Source of the DNA: Hyphomicrobiales bacterium
GTDB lineage: Bacteria > Pseudomonadota > Alphaproteobacteria > Rhizobiales > Rhizobiaceae
Assembly: GCA_900469955.1 (NCBI GenBank)
Contig: UBYX01000021.1
Span: 56,031 to 120,030 of the forward strand
Length of the DNA: 64,000 nt
Direction: 5' to 3'
Part shown: piece after piece, positions 18,115 to 28,632 of the stretch
How the letters are laid out: the number at the start of each line of letters is the position of its first letter
Position numbering within the stretch: the first letter of the stretch is position 1
Notes under the pieces: model-generated
The model's database searches: none
The model's input: the letters and a program-made list of their open reading frames with translations, nothing else
Told to the model about the DNA's origin: nothing
Position numbers and translations under genes: made by a program

Positions 18115-19536
18115 ATGATTCCGGTCACCACATTCAAGGATAGACGGATCGCTCTCTTCGGTCTCGGGGGTTCGGGCCTTGCGACCGCCAAGGCTCTGGT
18201 CGCCGGTGGTGCTGATGTCATCGCATGGGACGACAATCCCGACAGTGTCGCAAAGGCTGGCGCCGAAGGGATTGCAACCGCGGATCTGCGCACGATCGAC
18301 TGGTCGGCACAGGCTGCATTCGTTCTGTCGCCGGGTGTGCCGCTTACTCACCCCAAGCCGCATTGGACCGCCGATCTCGCTCATGCTGCCGGTGTCGAGG
18401 TCATCGGCGATGTGGAGCTTTTTGTTCGCGAACGCAGAGCGCATGCGCCCGATTGCCCGTTTATCGCCATTACCGGCACCAACGGCAAATCGACGACCAC
18501 CGCTCTCATCGCCCACATCCTGAAATCGAGCGGCCGCGACGTGCAGCTCGGCGGGAATATCGGTACGGCGATCCTAACGCTCGATCCGCCAAAGGCAGAA
18601 CGCTATTTCGTCGTCGAGTGCTCGTCCTACCAGATCGATCTTGCCCCGACGCTCAATCCGACTGCCGGAATCCTGCTCAACCTGACGCCGGACCATCTCG
18701 ATCGGCACGGCACGATGCAGCATTACGCTGATATCAAGGAGCGGCTGGTTGCTGGCAGCGATATCGCGGTCATCGGCGTCGACGATTCTTATTGTGCGCT
18801 CATCGCCGACCGGGTGGAGCGCGCCGGTGTGGTGGTCAAGCGGATTTCCAAACGCAGTTTCGTTGCCGAAGGGCTTTACGCCGAAGGCAGCCGGATCATC
18901 GAAGCGCATGGGGGCACGACATCGTTGCTCGCGGATCTCGACGGCATTCAGACGCTCCGAGGGAGCCACAACGCCCAGAACGCCGCAGCCGCGGTCGCCG
19001 CCTGCCTTGCAGTTGGCGTGTCCAGAGACGATATCCGGGTCGGGCTGAATTCCTTCCCGGGCCTGAAGCACCGCATGCAGCCAGTGGGCCAGTTGACGAA
19101 CAGTGGCGGCGGGCAGGTTGTTTTCGTCAACGATTCCAAGGCGACCAATGCGGATGCGGCAGCCCCCGCGCTCTCCAGCTACGAGCGCATCTACTGGATC
19201 GCAGGCGGTCTGCCGAAGGAGGGCGGGATAGTCAGCCTCGCTCCACTCTTTTCCCGTATCGTAAAAACCTATCTGATTGGAGAGGCGGCGCCGGCTTTCG
19301 CGGCAACTCTCGGTGAGGCGGTGCCTTACGAGATTTCGGGCACGCTCGAAAGGGCGGTGATCCATGCCGCAGCGGATGCCGGGGCCGACCCGGCGCCTTC
19401 TGCGGTGATGCTGTCGCCGGCTTGCGCCAGCTTCGATCAGTTCAAGAATTTCGAGGTCCGCGGCGATGCCTTCGTCGGCCATGTCGCGGCACTCGATGGC
19501 GTCACGATGTTGATCGAGACCGGAAAGGGAAGCTGA
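18115..19536 (+). CDS. murD: UDP-MurNAc-L-Ala:D-glutamate ligase MurD
   Basis: 473 residues. ATP-dependent addition of D-Glu to UDP-MurNAc-L-Ala in the cytoplasm. Shows the N-terminal Rossmann-like GLGGSGLA, the P-loop GTNGKSTT at 121-128, the HGT/DHLDRH segment after it and a late [10 protein letters not shown] motif typical of MurD. Order and spacing within the operon are as expected. The next gene, ftsW, starts two bases after the stop. Confidence 0.96.
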   Translation: MIPVTTFKDRRIALFGLGGSGLATAKALVAGGADVIAWDDNPDSVAKAGAEGIATADLRTIDWSAQAAFVLSPGVPLTHPKPHWTADLAHAAGVEVIGDVELFVRERRAHAPDCPFIAITGTNGKSTTTALIAHILKSSGRDVQLGGNIGTAILTLDPPKAERYFVVECSSYQIDLAPTLNPTAGILLNLTPDHLDRHGTMQHYADIKERLVAGSDIAVIGVDDSYCALIADRVERAGVVVKRISKRSFVAEGLYAEGSRIIEAHGGTTSLLADLDGIQTLRGSHNAQNAAAAVAACLAVGVSRDDIRVGLNSFPGLKHRMQPVGQLTNSGGGQVVFVNDSKATNADAAAPALSSYERIYWIAGGLPKEGGIVSLAPLFSRIVKTYLIGEAAPAFAATLGEAVPYEISGTLERAVIHAAADAGADPAPSAVMLSPACASFDQFKNFEVRGDAFVGHVAALDGVTMLIETGKGS

Positions 19537-19538
19537 AG

Positions 19539-20693
19539 ATGGTAAGCCGCGCAGATCGAGGGCCGCTCGCAGACTGGTTCTGGACGATCGACCGTTTCTT
19601 CCTGGTCGCCTTCGTGCTGCTGATGGGCATCGGCTTCATGCTCTCCTTCGCGGCTTCGCCAGCAGTCGCCGAGCGAATCGGCCTCAACAGCTTCCACTTC
19701 GTAGAGAGGCACGCTCTTTTTCTTCTGCCCTCGCTGGTGGTGATGATCGGCCTGTCCTTCCTGACGCCGAGGCAGGTCCGCCGAACAGCGGTCATCCTGC
19801 TCGTCATCTCGCTGACCATGATGGTGTTGGCTCTGTTCTTCGGCGTCGAAGTCAAGGGATCGCGCCGCTGGATAGGGGTCGGCAGTTTTTCGATCCAGCC
19901 TTCGGAGTTCATGAAACCCGCTTTCGTCGTCGTCTGCGCCTGGCTTTTTGCCGAGCATGCGCGTCAGCCGGAAATCCCGGGAAATCTCTTCGCCATCATC
20001 CTCTTCGGCATCGTCGCGGCACTGCTGGTCGCCCAACCGGACCTCGGCCAGACGATCCTGACCAGCGTCGTCTGGGGTGGGATGTTCTTCATGGCCGGCA
20101 TGCCGTGGCTGTGGATCTTCCTGCTCGGCGGCGTCGGGGCGGGCGGCATCTTCGCGGCCTATTACATGCTGCCGCATGTCACCGCCCGTTTCGACAAGTT
20201 CCTGACGGGCGAGGGCGATCGTTTCCAGATCGAGACCGCGCATGAAGCGATCCTGCAGGGCGGCTGGTTCGGTCAGGGGCCGGGCGAGGGGATCGTCAAG
20301 CGGATCCTTCCCGACAGTCACACCGACTTCATTTTCTCCGTTGCTGCCGAGGAATTCGGCATCATCTTCTGCATGACCCTGGTGGCGATCTTCGCCTTCG
20401 TCGTGTTGCGCGGCCTCAATCACGCCTTCAAGGAAGGCAACGACTTCAACCGCTTTGCAGTCGCAGGTCTCGTCCTCCAGGTCGGCATGCAGTCGATGAT
20501 CAACATCGGGGTCAATCTGGAACTCATGCCGGCGAAGGGCATGACGCTACCCTTGATTTCTTATGGCGGCTCTTCGATGATCGCGATCTGCGTCACAGCA
20601 GGTTTCATTCTGGCGCTGACGCGGCACCGGCCGGAAAAGCGGGCGCAGGAGCGGAGCCTCTTCCGCGTCACTCAGAGCGTGCCGGCGGAGTAA
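19539..20693 (+). CDS. ftsW: Peptidoglycan glycosyltransferase FtsW
   Basis: 384 residues, SEDS family with about ten membrane helices. It polymerises lipid II at the septum together with FtsI. Motifs include GSRRWIGVG (about residue 107), the QPSEFMKP segment, the conserved periplasmic-loop Asp region (LPDSHTDFIFS) and MTLPLISYGGSS near the C-terminus. The start at 19539 follows AAAGGGA. The longer frame to 19422 would overlap murD. It sits directly between murD and murG. Confidence 0.96.
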   Translation: MVSRADRGPLADWFWTIDRFFLVAFVLLMGIGFMLSFAASPAVAERIGLNSFHFVERHALFLLPSLVVMIGLSFLTPRQVRRTAVILLVISLTMMVLALFFGVEVKGSRRWIGVGSFSIQPSEFMKPAFVVVCAWLFAEHARQPEIPGNLFAIILFGIVAALLVAQPDLGQTILTSVVWGGMFFMAGMPWLWIFLLGGVGAGGIFAAYYMLPHVTARFDKFLTGEGDRFQIETAHEAILQGGWFGQGPGEGIVKRILPDSHTDFIFSVAAEEFGIIFCMTLVAIFAFVVLRGLNHAFKEGNDFNRFAVAGLVLQVGMQSMINIGVNLELMPAKGMTLPLISYGGSSMIAICVTAGFILALTRHRPEKRAQERSLFRVTQSVPAE

Positions 20694-20698
20694 GGTGA

Positions 20699-21823
20699 AT
20701 GACCAAAGGCATCATCCTTCTTGCCGCCGGGGGAACCGGCGGCCATGTCTTTCCGGCCGAGGCGCTCGGGCATGAGCTGAGGGCGCGCGGCTATTCCGTC
20801 CATCTCGTGACGGACAGCCGTGCAGAGCGTTATGCCGGCACCTTTCCGGCCGATGAAATTCATGTCGTCCCTTCCGCCACGTTCGGATCCAAGAACCCGA
20901 TCGCGCTCGCCCGTACCGGCTGGAAGCTGTGGACGGGCTTGCGGGCCGCTCGCCGCCTGATCGGTCGGCTGAAGCCGCTCGCCGTCGTGGGCTTCGGAGG
21001 ATACCCGACCGTGCCACCCCTGATGGCCTCGACTGCCATGGGCGTGCCGTCGATGATCCACGAGCAGAATGCGGTGATGGGCCGCGCCAACAAGGCATTG
21101 GCTGGGAAGGTTCAGGCGATCGCCGGCGGCTTCCTGCCAGAGACAGAAGGACCCTATGCGGGCAAGACCGTGACGACCGGCAATCCGGTGCGCCCGGCGG
21201 TCCTTGCTGCCTCTGTTGTCCCCTATGTGGCATCCCGTGGCAGCGATCCGTTCCGGCTCGTTGTCTTCGGGGGAAGCCAGGGCGCGCAATATTTTTCTTC
21301 GGCGGTGCCGACGGCGCTCAGTCTGCTCGATCAGGCCGAGCGCGACCGTCTTGCCATCACCCAGCAGGCTCGTCCGGAAGACAAGGATCGTGTGACTTCG
21401 TGCTTTGCCAAGCTGAAGGCGCCGGCGGATATTTCCTCCTTCTTTTCGGACATGGCGGAGCGTCTCGCCACGGCGCATCTGGTCATCTGCCGTTCGGGGG
21501 CCTCGACGGTGTCGGAAATAGCCGTGATCGGCCGGCCGGCCATTCTGGTGCCTTATCCGCATGCTCTGGATCATGACCAGGCTGCGAATGCGGCGGCACT
21601 GGTCGCGACCGGCGGAGCGCAAGTCGTGCCGCAATCGGACCTTTCGCCGGAGAGGCTGGCCGCCCTCGTCTCCGCAGCGATGAAAGAGCCCGAACGCCTC
21701 GAAAAGATGGCAGCAGCCGCCAAGTCGGCTGGACGACCCAACGCGGCGATCTTGCTTGCGGACATGGTTGTGGCTATTGCCGGGCGCAAGTCTATCGCGG
21801 AATTCAAGGGAGTGCGCACATGA
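20699..21823 (+). CDS. murG: UDP-GlcNAc:undecaprenyl-PP-MurNAc-pentapeptide GlcNAc transferase MurG
   Basis: 374 residues, GT28 family, peripheral at the inner face of the inner membrane. It converts lipid I to lipid II. N-terminal G-loop [13 protein letters not shown], a second G-loop FGGSQGAQ, the C-terminal donor-binding RSGASTVSE and the [10 protein letters not shown] motif are all present. The start is six bases after the ftsW stop, and the stop overlaps the murC start by four bases (ATGA). Confidence 0.96.
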   Translation: MTKGIILLAAGGTGGHVFPAEALGHELRARGYSVHLVTDSRAERYAGTFPADEIHVVPSATFGSKNPIALARTGWKLWTGLRAARRLIGRLKPLAVVGFGGYPTVPPLMASTAMGVPSMIHEQNAVMGRANKALAGKVQAIAGGFLPETEGPYAGKTVTTGNPVRPAVLAASVVPYVASRGSDPFRLVVFGGSQGAQYFSSAVPTALSLLDQAERDRLAITQQARPEDKDRVTSCFAKLKAPADISSFFSDMAERLATAHLVICRSGASTVSEIAVIGRPAILVPYPHALDHDQAANAAALVATGGAQVVPQSDLSPERLAALVSAAMKEPERLEKMAAAAKSAGRPNAAILLADMVVAIAGRKSIAEFKGVRT

Positions 21824-23235
21824 AGATGCCGAAGGCCATCGGGCTCGTTCATTTTATCGGCATCGGCGGCATAGGGATGAGCGGCATTGCAGAGGTGCTG
21901 CATAATCTTGGCCACAAGGTGCAGGGTTCGGACCAGGCGGACGGCGCGAACGTCCAGCGCCTGAGGGACAAAGGCATTCCGGTCTTCGTCGGTCACAAGG
22001 CCGAAAACCTCGGCGATGCGGAGGTTGTGGTCGTCTCGACAGCCATCAAGAAGAACAACCCGGAACTGGTCGCGGCACGTGAAAAGTCGCTGCCGATTGT
22101 CCGCCGCGCCGAAATGCTCGCCGAGCTGATGCGCTTCCGCAACGCGATCGCCATCGGCGGCACACACGGCAAGACCACGACGACCTCCATGGTCGCGGCG
22201 CTGCTAGAAGCCGGTGGGCTCGATCCCACGGTCATCAACGGCGGCATCATCAATGCCTACGGCACCAATGCTCGCATGGGCGAGGGTGAGTGGATGGTCG
22301 TCGAAGCCGACGAATCGGACGGCACGTTCCTGAAACTGCCTGCCGACGTCGCCGTGGTCACCAATATCGATCCCGAACATCTCGATCACTACGGCAATTT
22401 CGACGCGGTGCGCGCGGCTTTCCGGCAATTCGTCGAGAACGTACCGTTCTACGGGTTCGGCGTCCTCTGCCTCGATCACCCGGAAGTGCAGGCGCTGGTC
22501 GGCCGCATCGAGGATCGCAAGATCGTCACCTACGGCGAGAACCCGCAGGCCGACGCGCGGTTCTTCAATGTGCGCATGGAAGGCACGAAATCCGTTTTCG
22601 ACGTGGAAATCCGCCGCCGCCGCACCGGCCGTGTCTTTACGTTCAAGGAATTGGCGCTGCCCATGCCGGGCCGCCACAACATTTCCAACGCGACAGCAGC
22701 GATTGCGGTCGCCAATCGCCTCGGTATCTCCGAAGAGAACATACGGAAGGGCCTTGCTGCCTTCAGCGGGGTCAAGCGTCGCTTCACATTGACGGGCACC
22801 TGGAATGGTGTTTCTGTTTTCGACGACTATGGGCACCACCCCGTCGAGATCAAGGCGGTTTTGAGGGCGGCACGCGAAGCCTGCCAGGGGCGCATCATCG
22901 CTGTGCACCAGCCCCATCGATATACCCGTCTGTCCAGCCTGTTCGAGGACTTCGCCAACTGCTTCAACGATGCCGACAGCATCATTCTGGCGCCGGTCTA
23001 TGCGGCAGGCGAAGAGCCGATCGAGGGAGTAAACTCCGAAGCGCTCGTCAGCCGGATCCGTTCGGGCGGCCATCGGGATGCCCGCCATCTGGAATCGCCG
23101 GCAGAACTCGCTACGATTGTATCTACCATTGCGAAACCGGGTGATTTCGTGGTTCTTCTGGGAGCGGGCAACATTACGCAATGGGCGGCTGCCTTGCCGA
23201 AGGAACTGGAAAGCATATCGGGACGACAGGAATGA
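21820..23235 (+). CDS. murC: UDP-N-acetylmuramate:L-alanine ligase MurC
   Basis: 471 residues. First Mur ligase of the pathway, adding L-Ala to UDP-MurNAc. N-terminal GIGGIGMSG nucleotide-binding loop, P-loop GTHGKTTT at 114-121, EADESDGTF and the DDYGHHP motif in the C-terminal third, all diagnostic of MurC. The start and stop overlap murG and murB respectively, so translation of the three is probably coupled. Confidence 0.97.
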   Translation: MKMPKAIGLVHFIGIGGIGMSGIAEVLHNLGHKVQGSDQADGANVQRLRDKGIPVFVGHKAENLGDAEVVVVSTAIKKNNPELVAAREKSLPIVRRAEMLAELMRFRNAIAIGGTHGKTTTTSMVAALLEAGGLDPTVINGGIINAYGTNARMGEGEWMVVEADESDGTFLKLPADVAVVTNIDPEHLDHYGNFDAVRAAFRQFVENVPFYGFGVLCLDHPEVQALVGRIEDRKIVTYGENPQADARFFNVRMEGTKSVFDVEIRRRRTGRVFTFKELALPMPGRHNISNATAAIAVANRLGISEENIRKGLAAFSGVKRRFTLTGTWNGVSVFDDYGHHPVEIKAVLRAAREACQGRIIAVHQPHRYTRLSSLFEDFANCFNDADSIILAPVYAAGEEPIEGVNSEALVSRIRSGGHRDARHLESPAELATIVSTIAKPGDFVVLLGAGNITQWAAALPKELESISGRQE

Positions 23236-24206
23236 AACAGGTGAATGGGGAAAAGCTGCTGGCGTCGCTGGGGGATGGCGTCAATCAACTGCGCGGGCGC
23301 CTGACGCCCGATGCACCGATGGATCGCGTTACCTGGTTTCAGGCCGGTGGTCTGGCGGAACTCATGTTCCAGCCCCATGACGCCGACGATCTTGTCAGCT
23401 TCCTGAAGCTCCTGCCGGAGGAAGTGCCGCTGACGGTGGTCGGTGTGGGTTCCAATCTGCTGGTCCGCGATGGCGGCATTCCCGGCGTCGTATTGCGGCT
23501 TTCGGCAAAGGGATTTGGTAGTGTCGATCTCATCGGCGAAAACCGCATCCAGGCCGGCGCGATCTGCCCGGACAAGCATATCGCCGCCATGGCGATGGAC
23601 AACGGCATCGGCGGCTTCGCCTTCTACTATGGCATTCCCGGGTCGATCGGGGGTGCGCTCCGCATGAATGCGGGCGCGAACGGCACCGAAACGACGGATC
23701 GGGTGGTCGAGGTTCACGCAGTCGACCGGAAGGGCAACAAGCATGTCCTGTCGAAGGCAGACATGGGATATTCCTATCGGCACTCATCGGCTGCGAAGGA
23801 CCTGATTTTCACGCATGCGATCTTCGAAGGTTATTCCGAGGATCGCGGCAAGATCCGCGCCGAAATGGATACGGTTCGCCAGCATCGCGAGACGGTGCAG
23901 CCGATCAAGGAAAAGACCGGCGGTTCCACCTTCAAGAATCCCGAGGGTCACTCCGCGTGGAAACTGATCGACGAGGCAGGCGGGCGAGGCCTGATGAGCG
24001 GCGGTGCCCAGATGTCGTCGCTCCACTGCAACTTCATGATCAATATCGGCCATGCGACCGGTTACGATCTGGAATATCTCGGTGAGACCGTGCGCGCAAA
24101 GGTCTTCGAACATTCCGGAATCAAGCTGGAATGGGAGATCAAACGGCTCGGCATCTTCATGCCAGGGCGTGAGGTGAAACCGCTCCAGGGCGTGGTCACG
24201 GAGTGA
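23232..24206 (+). CDS. murB: UDP-N-acetylenolpyruvoylglucosamine reductase MurB
   Basis: 324 residues. NADPH/FAD enzyme that makes UDP-MurNAc. FAD-binding [12 protein letters not shown] near residue 78, [10 protein letters not shown], the Tyr-containing GYSYRHSS and the [10 protein letters not shown] segment with the catalytic Ser. The ATG at 23232 overlaps the murC stop (ATGA). It is the last gene of the first dcw block: 192 bases and the aquaporin gene separate it from ddl. Confidence 0.95.
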   Translation: MKQVNGEKLLASLGDGVNQLRGRLTPDAPMDRVTWFQAGGLAELMFQPHDADDLVSFLKLLPEEVPLTVVGVGSNLLVRDGGIPGVVLRLSAKGFGSVDLIGENRIQAGAICPDKHIAAMAMDNGIGGFAFYYGIPGSIGGALRMNAGANGTETTDRVVEVHAVDRKGNKHVLSKADMGYSYRHSSAAKDLIFTHAIFEGYSEDRGKIRAEMDTVRQHRETVQPIKEKTGGSTFKNPEGHSAWKLIDEAGGRGLMSGGAQMSSLHCNFMINIGHATGYDLEYLGETVRAKVFEHSGIKLEWEIKRLGIFMPGREVKPLQGVVTE

Positions 24207-24398
24207 TCTGCGGCTACGATCTTTGCCCGTTGAGTGGCGAGTAGCCTCCTGGCCCTCGACCATTTGCATCCCATGGAGTAGCGGCGCTTTAGAGTTTGCT
24301 CATTCACCCGCCATTCATGAGCATTAGTCAGATAATTCCCCGGCATCGAGCGAGTCGTAGCGTCGGCAGGGGCCGGCGTCGCTCTTGGGGGATACAAG

Positions 24399-25085
24399 AT
24401 GTTTAAGAAGCTTTTCGCCGAATTTCTCGGCACGTTCTGGCTCGTCTTCGGCGGATGCGGCAGCGCAGTTCTGGCTGCGGCCTTTCCCGAAGTCGGCATC
24501 GGCCTTCTCGGCGTTTCTCTGGCGTTCGGCCTGACGGTGGTCACCATGGCATACGCTGTCGGCAGCGTTTCCGGGGGGCATTTCAACCCGGCGGTATCCT
24601 TCGGCCTGCTGGTCGCAGGCAGATTCCCTGCCTCCAATTTGCTTCCGTATGTGATTGCGCAAGTAGCGGGAGCGATCGCCGCAGCCGCGGTGCTTTATCT
24701 GGTTGCCTCGGGCAAGGCGGATTTTCAGCTCGGCGGGTTTGCCTCCAACGGTTATGGCGAACATTCGCCCGGCGGCTATACCCTCCTTTCGGCGCTGGTG
24801 ATGGAGGTGGTAATGACAGCCTTCTTCCTGTTCATCATTCTCGGAGCCACCAGCCATCGTTTCCCGGTCGGCTTTGCGCCGCTGGCGATCGGTCTCTCTT
24901 TGACCCTGATTCACCTGGTTTCGATTCCGGTCACCAACACCTCGGTCAATCCGGCCCGTTCCACTGGCGTCGCTCTGTTCGTGGGTGATTGGGCGCTTGG
25001 ACAGCTCTGGCTTTTCTGGATAGCGCCGATCCTGGGTGCGGTATTGGGCGCGATTGCCTGGAAGGCTGTCGGGGAAGCTGAGTAG
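24399..25085 (+). CDS. aqpZ: Aquaporin Z
   Basis: 228 residues, MIP family, six membrane helices and two half-helices bearing NPA motifs: HFNPAVSFG (near residue 64) and SVNPARSTG (near residue 186). Arg in NPAR, the early HF pair and the small pore residues fit a water-selective channel rather than a glycerol facilitator. It lies within the dcw cluster between murB and ddl, with 192 bases upstream (containing the inverted pair GCTCAT/ATGAGC near 24298-24322) and a strong terminator downstream, so it is probably an independent transcription unit. Confidence 0.94.
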   Translation: MFKKLFAEFLGTFWLVFGGCGSAVLAAAFPEVGIGLLGVSLAFGLTVVTMAYAVGSVSGGHFNPAVSFGLLVAGRFPASNLLPYVIAQVAGAIAAAAVLYLVASGKADFQLGGFASNGYGEHSPGGYTLLSALVMEVVMTAFFLFIILGATSHRFPVGFAPLAIGLSLTLIHLVSIPVTNTSVNPARSTGVALFVGDWALGQLWLFWIAPILGAVLGAIAWKAVGEAE

Positions 25086-25105
25086 GTCCGATTCTTCTGT
25101 TTCCA

Positions 25106-25136
25106 GCCCGCCGGACGACCTCCGGCGGGCTTTTTT
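25106..25136 (+). terminator. Rho-independent terminator after aqpZ
   Basis: Nine-base stem GCCCGCCGG (25106-25114) with CCGGCGGGC (25122-25130), a seven-base loop, then six T (25131-25136). It cleanly separates the mra-mur-aqpZ part of the cluster from ddl-ftsQAZ. Confidence 0.92.
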
Positions 25137-25254
25137 CATGCGCTTGCCATCGCTTTCATTTTCATCTTCTTAATTAGGATTATTAGACAACATATTGAAA
25201 TTTATTAGGTAATTTTTGGTTTGAAGTCAGGCATTAACGAAAGTAAACGGTTTG

Positions 25255-25267
25255 TTAACCATATTAA
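25255..25267 (+). promoter_or_regulatory. CtrA-type binding site upstream of ddl-ftsQAZ
   Basis: TTAACCAT at 25255-25262 matches the alphaproteobacterial CtrA half-site, and a second TTAA follows at 25264-25267. The spacing between TTAA cores is five rather than the canonical seven, so it is either a strong half-site or a degenerate full site. It lies 104 bases before the ddl ATG in an AT-rich region after the aqpZ terminator, with a TAATAT hexamer at 25274-25279 and a GANTC (CcrM) site at 25301-25305. Another TTAAC is at 25234-25238. Confidence 0.55.
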
Positions 25268-25370
25268 GGCACTAATATAGGCGTGCCTTGGGTGTGGCGG
25301 GAATCGCTGGCGAACAAGGTTGGCGCAAGCGCCGCAACGTAGCGTGAAGTCCTTTTTTCGGGAGTGATTG

Positions 25371-26297
25371 ATGAGTGACAAGCATGTGGCTGTTCTGATG
25401 GGAGGTTTTTCCTCCGAGCGGCCTGTCAGCCTGTCCTCGGGCAATGCCTGTGCTGACGCGCTCGAGTCTGAAGGTTATCGCGTCACGCGCGTCGATGTTG
25501 GCAGGGATGTCGCCGCCGTTCTCTCCGAACTTAAGCCGGACGTGGCTTTCAATGCGCTGCATGGGCCATTCGGTGAGGATGGTACGATCCAGGGCATCCT
25601 CGAGTACCTCGAGATTCCCTACACCCACTCGGGCGTGCTCGCCTCCGCTCTCTCGATGGACAAGCATCAGGCCAAGCATGTTGCCAAGGCGGCGGGCATT
25701 CCAGTGGCGGAAGCCAAGGTGATGGATCGATTCGAGATCGGCAATAAGCATCCGATTAAGCCGCCCTACGTCGTGAAGCCTGTGCGAGAGGGGTCGTCCT
25801 TTGGTGTCGTGATCGTTCAGGAGAATCAGTCGCATCCGCCGCAAGTGATCGGATCGCCGGAATGGCGCTATGGCGACCGTGTTCTGGTGGAGCGCTACAT
25901 CTATGGCCGGGAGTTGACCTGCGGCGTCATGGGCGGTGTGGCTCTCGGCGTGACGGAAGTGGTTCCGACCGGCAACGCCTTCTACGACTATGACGCAAAA
26001 TACGCAGCCGGTGGTTCAAAGCACGTCATTCCTGCGCAAATTTCACCGAATGTTTACCAAAAGATTCAAACATTGGCTCTTAAGGCGCATCAGGCGATGG
26101 GCTGCCGGGGCGTCAGTCGTTCGGACTTCCGCTACGACGACCGCTTCTCCGAGAGTGGCGAGGTTATCTGGCTCGAGATCAATACGCAGCCAGGCATGAC
26201 TCCGACATCTCTGGTGCCCGAAATGGCCGCACATGCCGGTCACTCGTTTGGTGAACTCGTTCGTTGGATGGTGGAGGACGCTTCGTGCTTGCGTTGA
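25371..26297 (+). CDS. ddl: D-alanine:D-alanine ligase
   Basis: 308 residues, ATP-grasp enzyme supplying D-Ala-D-Ala to MurF. N-terminal [15 protein letters not shown], the [12 protein letters not shown] motif, [11 protein letters not shown] in the ATP-binding part and [10 protein letters not shown] at the C-terminal active site are visible. The ATG at 25371 is preceded by CGGGAG. It is the first gene after the aqpZ terminator and the intergenic CtrA-like site, so it probably heads the ddl-ftsQ-ftsA-ftsZ unit. The coding end overlaps the likely ftsQ start by 13 bases. Confidence 0.95.
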   Translation: MSDKHVAVLMGGFSSERPVSLSSGNACADALESEGYRVTRVDVGRDVAAVLSELKPDVAFNALHGPFGEDGTIQGILEYLEIPYTHSGVLASALSMDKHQAKHVAKAAGIPVAEAKVMDRFEIGNKHPIKPPYVVKPVREGSSFGVVIVQENQSHPPQVIGSPEWRYGDRVLVERYIYGRELTCGVMGGVALGVTEVVPTGNAFYDYDAKYAAGGSKHVIPAQISPNVYQKIQTLALKAHQAMGCRGVSRSDFRYDDRFSESGEVIWLEINTQPGMTPTSLVPEMAAHAGHSFGELVRWMVEDASCLR

Positions 26298-27217
26298 TCG
26301 GCAAAAGAGCGGATGGACCGCGCGGCCGTTCTCAGGGATTTTATCTGGGTGCGGAGGAGCGGCGTGTGCTGCCGCGGCCGCTGCGCCGCGCCGTACGTTT
26401 CTGTGTCAGTCTTGCGACTGGCCGCATTCATATTCCAGAGCATACCGGGACGATTGCGACCTTCGGCTTCTTCGCCGTGGTCGGGCTCTACGGTATGTCC
26501 CTTGGCGGCCACACGCAGACTGTTGCCCAGGCGACGACGGCTGCCGCCGGCTTTGCCATCGAAGATGTTCGTGTTTCCGGCAACGACCAGACCTCGGAGA
26601 TCGATATCCTTCAGCTTCTCGGCCTCGATGGGACGACTTCGCTCGTCGCTCTCGATGTCGATGCGGCGCGCCGCAAGCTTTCCGAGCTTCCCTGGGTGCG
26701 GTATGCCGAAGTGCGCAAGGTCTACCCGAAGACGATCGAGGTTATGCTACAGGAGCGCCAGGCATTCGGTATCTGGCAGCATGGTTCGGAGCTTTCCCTG
26801 ATCGAGAAGAATGGCAGCATCATCGCGCCATTGCGCGACAACAAGTTCGCGTCGCTTCCGCTTTTCGTCGGTCGTGATGCCGAGTCGGCGGCGGCCTCGT
26901 TCGAAGATGAAATGGCCGCCTGGCCGGAGCTGAAGCATCGGGTCAAGGCATATGTCCGCGTTGCAAGCCGCCGCTGGGATCTGCATCTCGACAACGGCGT
27001 CGTCTTGAAGTTGCCGGAAGCCAATGTCGGCAAGGCACTTGCCGTGCTCGCCCGTCTCGAGAAAGAGCAGGGTGTGCTGGAGCGCGATGTCGCGGCTGTC
27101 GATCTGCGCCTCGAAGACCGCACCACCGTCCAACTGACTTCCGGCGCCACGGAACGCCGCAAGGAGGCCCTGGAGGCGCGGGCAAAGACCCTGAAGAAGC
27201 AGGGAGAGCAGTTGTGA
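26285..27217 (+). CDS. ftsQ: Cell division protein FtsQ
   Basis: 310 residues from a GTG at 26285, chosen because GGAGG sits at 26273-26277, seven bases upstream. The frame is open to a TTG at 26264. Cytoplasmic N-terminus of ~55 residues, one membrane helix (about 56-78), a POTRA domain starting [11 protein letters not shown] and a beta domain after it: the bitopic divisome scaffold that binds FtsB/FtsL. The start lies inside ddl and the stop overlaps the ftsA GTG. Confidence 0.93.
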   Translation: MLALIGKRADGPRGRSQGFYLGAEERRVLPRPLRRAVRFCVSLATGRIHIPEHTGTIATFGFFAVVGLYGMSLGGHTQTVAQATTAAAGFAIEDVRVSGNDQTSEIDILQLLGLDGTTSLVALDVDAARRKLSELPWVRYAEVRKVYPKTIEVMLQERQAFGIWQHGSELSLIEKNGSIIAPLRDNKFASLPLFVGRDAESAAASFEDEMAAWPELKHRVKAYVRVASRRWDLHLDNGVVLKLPEANVGKALAVLARLEKEQGVLERDVAAVDLRLEDRTTVQLTSGATERRKEALEARAKTLKKQGEQL

Positions 27218-28545
27218 GCGTCTTTGGTTCCTCGCATTTTGGGTTGCCGCGCATGAAGCCATTGTCTTCCAAGCGTTCGCATGTCGTTTCAGTCCTGGAT
27301 ATCGGTTCCACCAAGGTGGTCTGCATGATCGCCCGGCTGACCCCGCGTCAGGAAAGCCAGGTATTGCCTGGCCGCACGCACCATATCGAGATCATCGGCA
27401 TCGGCCATCAGCGTTCGCGTGGAGTGAAGTCCGGCGTGATCGCAGATCTCGATGCGGCGGAAAGCGTCGTCAGGCTTGCGGTCGACGCTGCCGAGCGTAT
27501 GGCCGGCCTCACCGTGGACAGCCTTATCGTCAACGTCTCCGCCGGTCGGTTGGCCAGCGACGTCTATACCGCCACGATCGATCTGGGCGGCCAGGAAGTC
27601 GAGGCTGCGGACCTCAAGAAGGTTCTGCTTGCGGCCAGCCAGCAGTCTCTGCGCCAGGACCGCGCTATTCTCCATTCCTTGCCGACTGGCTTCTCGCTGG
27701 ACGGCGAGCGCGGCATCCGGGATCCTCTCGCGATGTTCGGCGATGAACTGGGTGTCGATATGCACGTGGTTGCTGCAGAGCGCGCAACCCTGAAGAACCT
27801 CGAACTGTGCATCAACCGCGCGCATCTTTCCGTCGAGGGCATTGTCGCCACTCCTTATGCCAGCGGTCTTGCTGCTCTCGTCGATGACGAAGTGGAACTC
27901 GGCTGCGCGGCGATCGACATGGGCGGCGGCACCACGACGATTTCGGTCTTTGCTGAAGGCAAGCTCGTCCACACCGACGCAATCAGCCTCGGCGGCCATC
28001 ACGTCACCACCGACCTCGCACGTGGCCTTTCGACCCGAATCGAGGATGCAGAGCGAATGAAGGTGGTTCATGGCTCGGCGCTGGCCAACGGTGGCGACGA
28101 ACGCGACGTGATCTCCGTTCCTCCGATTGGCGAGGATGATCGCGATCAGCCGACCCAGGTGCCGCGTTCCCTCGTCACCCGCATCGTTCGGGCCCGGATC
28201 GAGGAGACGTTGGAGCTCATCCGAGACCGCATACAGAAGTCCGGGTTCAGCCCGATCGTCGGTAAGCGCGTCGTGCTTACCGGCGGAGCGAGCCAGCTGA
28301 CGGGTCTTTCGGAAACGGCGCGCCGTATCCTGGCGCGTAACGTCCGTATCGGTCGCCCGATGGGAGTCTCAGGTCTGCCTGCGGCAGCTAAGGGACCGGC
28401 ATTTTCGACCGCAGTCGGATTGATGATCTATCCGCAGGTCGCGGACATGGAAACACACGCTTCGCAGAGCGGGCTGATCGCCTCGCTTGGCAGCGGAAAC
28501 GGCCGGCTGGCCCGCGTCGGCCAATGGCTGAAAGAAAGTTTTTGA
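27214..28545 (+). CDS. ftsA: Cell division protein FtsA
   Basis: 443 residues, actin-like ATPase that tethers FtsZ to the membrane. N-terminal VLDIGSTKVVCMIA (phosphate 1 loop), AAIDMGGGTTTISVF (phosphate 2), GVKSGVIADLDAA in the 1C region and VVLTGGASQLTGL (adenosine motif). The C-terminal VGQWLKESF is the amphipathic membrane-binding helix. GTG start with AGGGAGAG upstream, overlapping the ftsQ stop by four bases. Confidence 0.96.
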   Translation: MSVFGSSHFGLPRMKPLSSKRSHVVSVLDIGSTKVVCMIARLTPRQESQVLPGRTHHIEIIGIGHQRSRGVKSGVIADLDAAESVVRLAVDAAERMAGLTVDSLIVNVSAGRLASDVYTATIDLGGQEVEAADLKKVLLAASQQSLRQDRAILHSLPTGFSLDGERGIRDPLAMFGDELGVDMHVVAAERATLKNLELCINRAHLSVEGIVATPYASGLAALVDDEVELGCAAIDMGGGTTTISVFAEGKLVHTDAISLGGHHVTTDLARGLSTRIEDAERMKVVHGSALANGGDERDVISVPPIGEDDRDQPTQVPRSLVTRIVRARIEETLELIRDRIQKSGFSPIVGKRVVLTGGASQLTGLSETARRILARNVRIGRPMGVSGLPAAAKGPAFSTAVGLMIYPQVADMETHASQSGLIASLGSGNGRLARVGQWLKESF

Positions 28546-28632
28546 TGCAGCGGCTTTAGCCGGCTGGATCAGAGAAGAGTTGGAATGAATTGGCCGGCGG
28601 CGATGCGGCCTGAGAGAGAAGGAACTGGTGCA

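Noticed and set aside
16849..18516. 555-codon minus-strand frame opposite mraY and murD
   Set aside because: Antisense to two certain genes, with a charged, low-similarity product.
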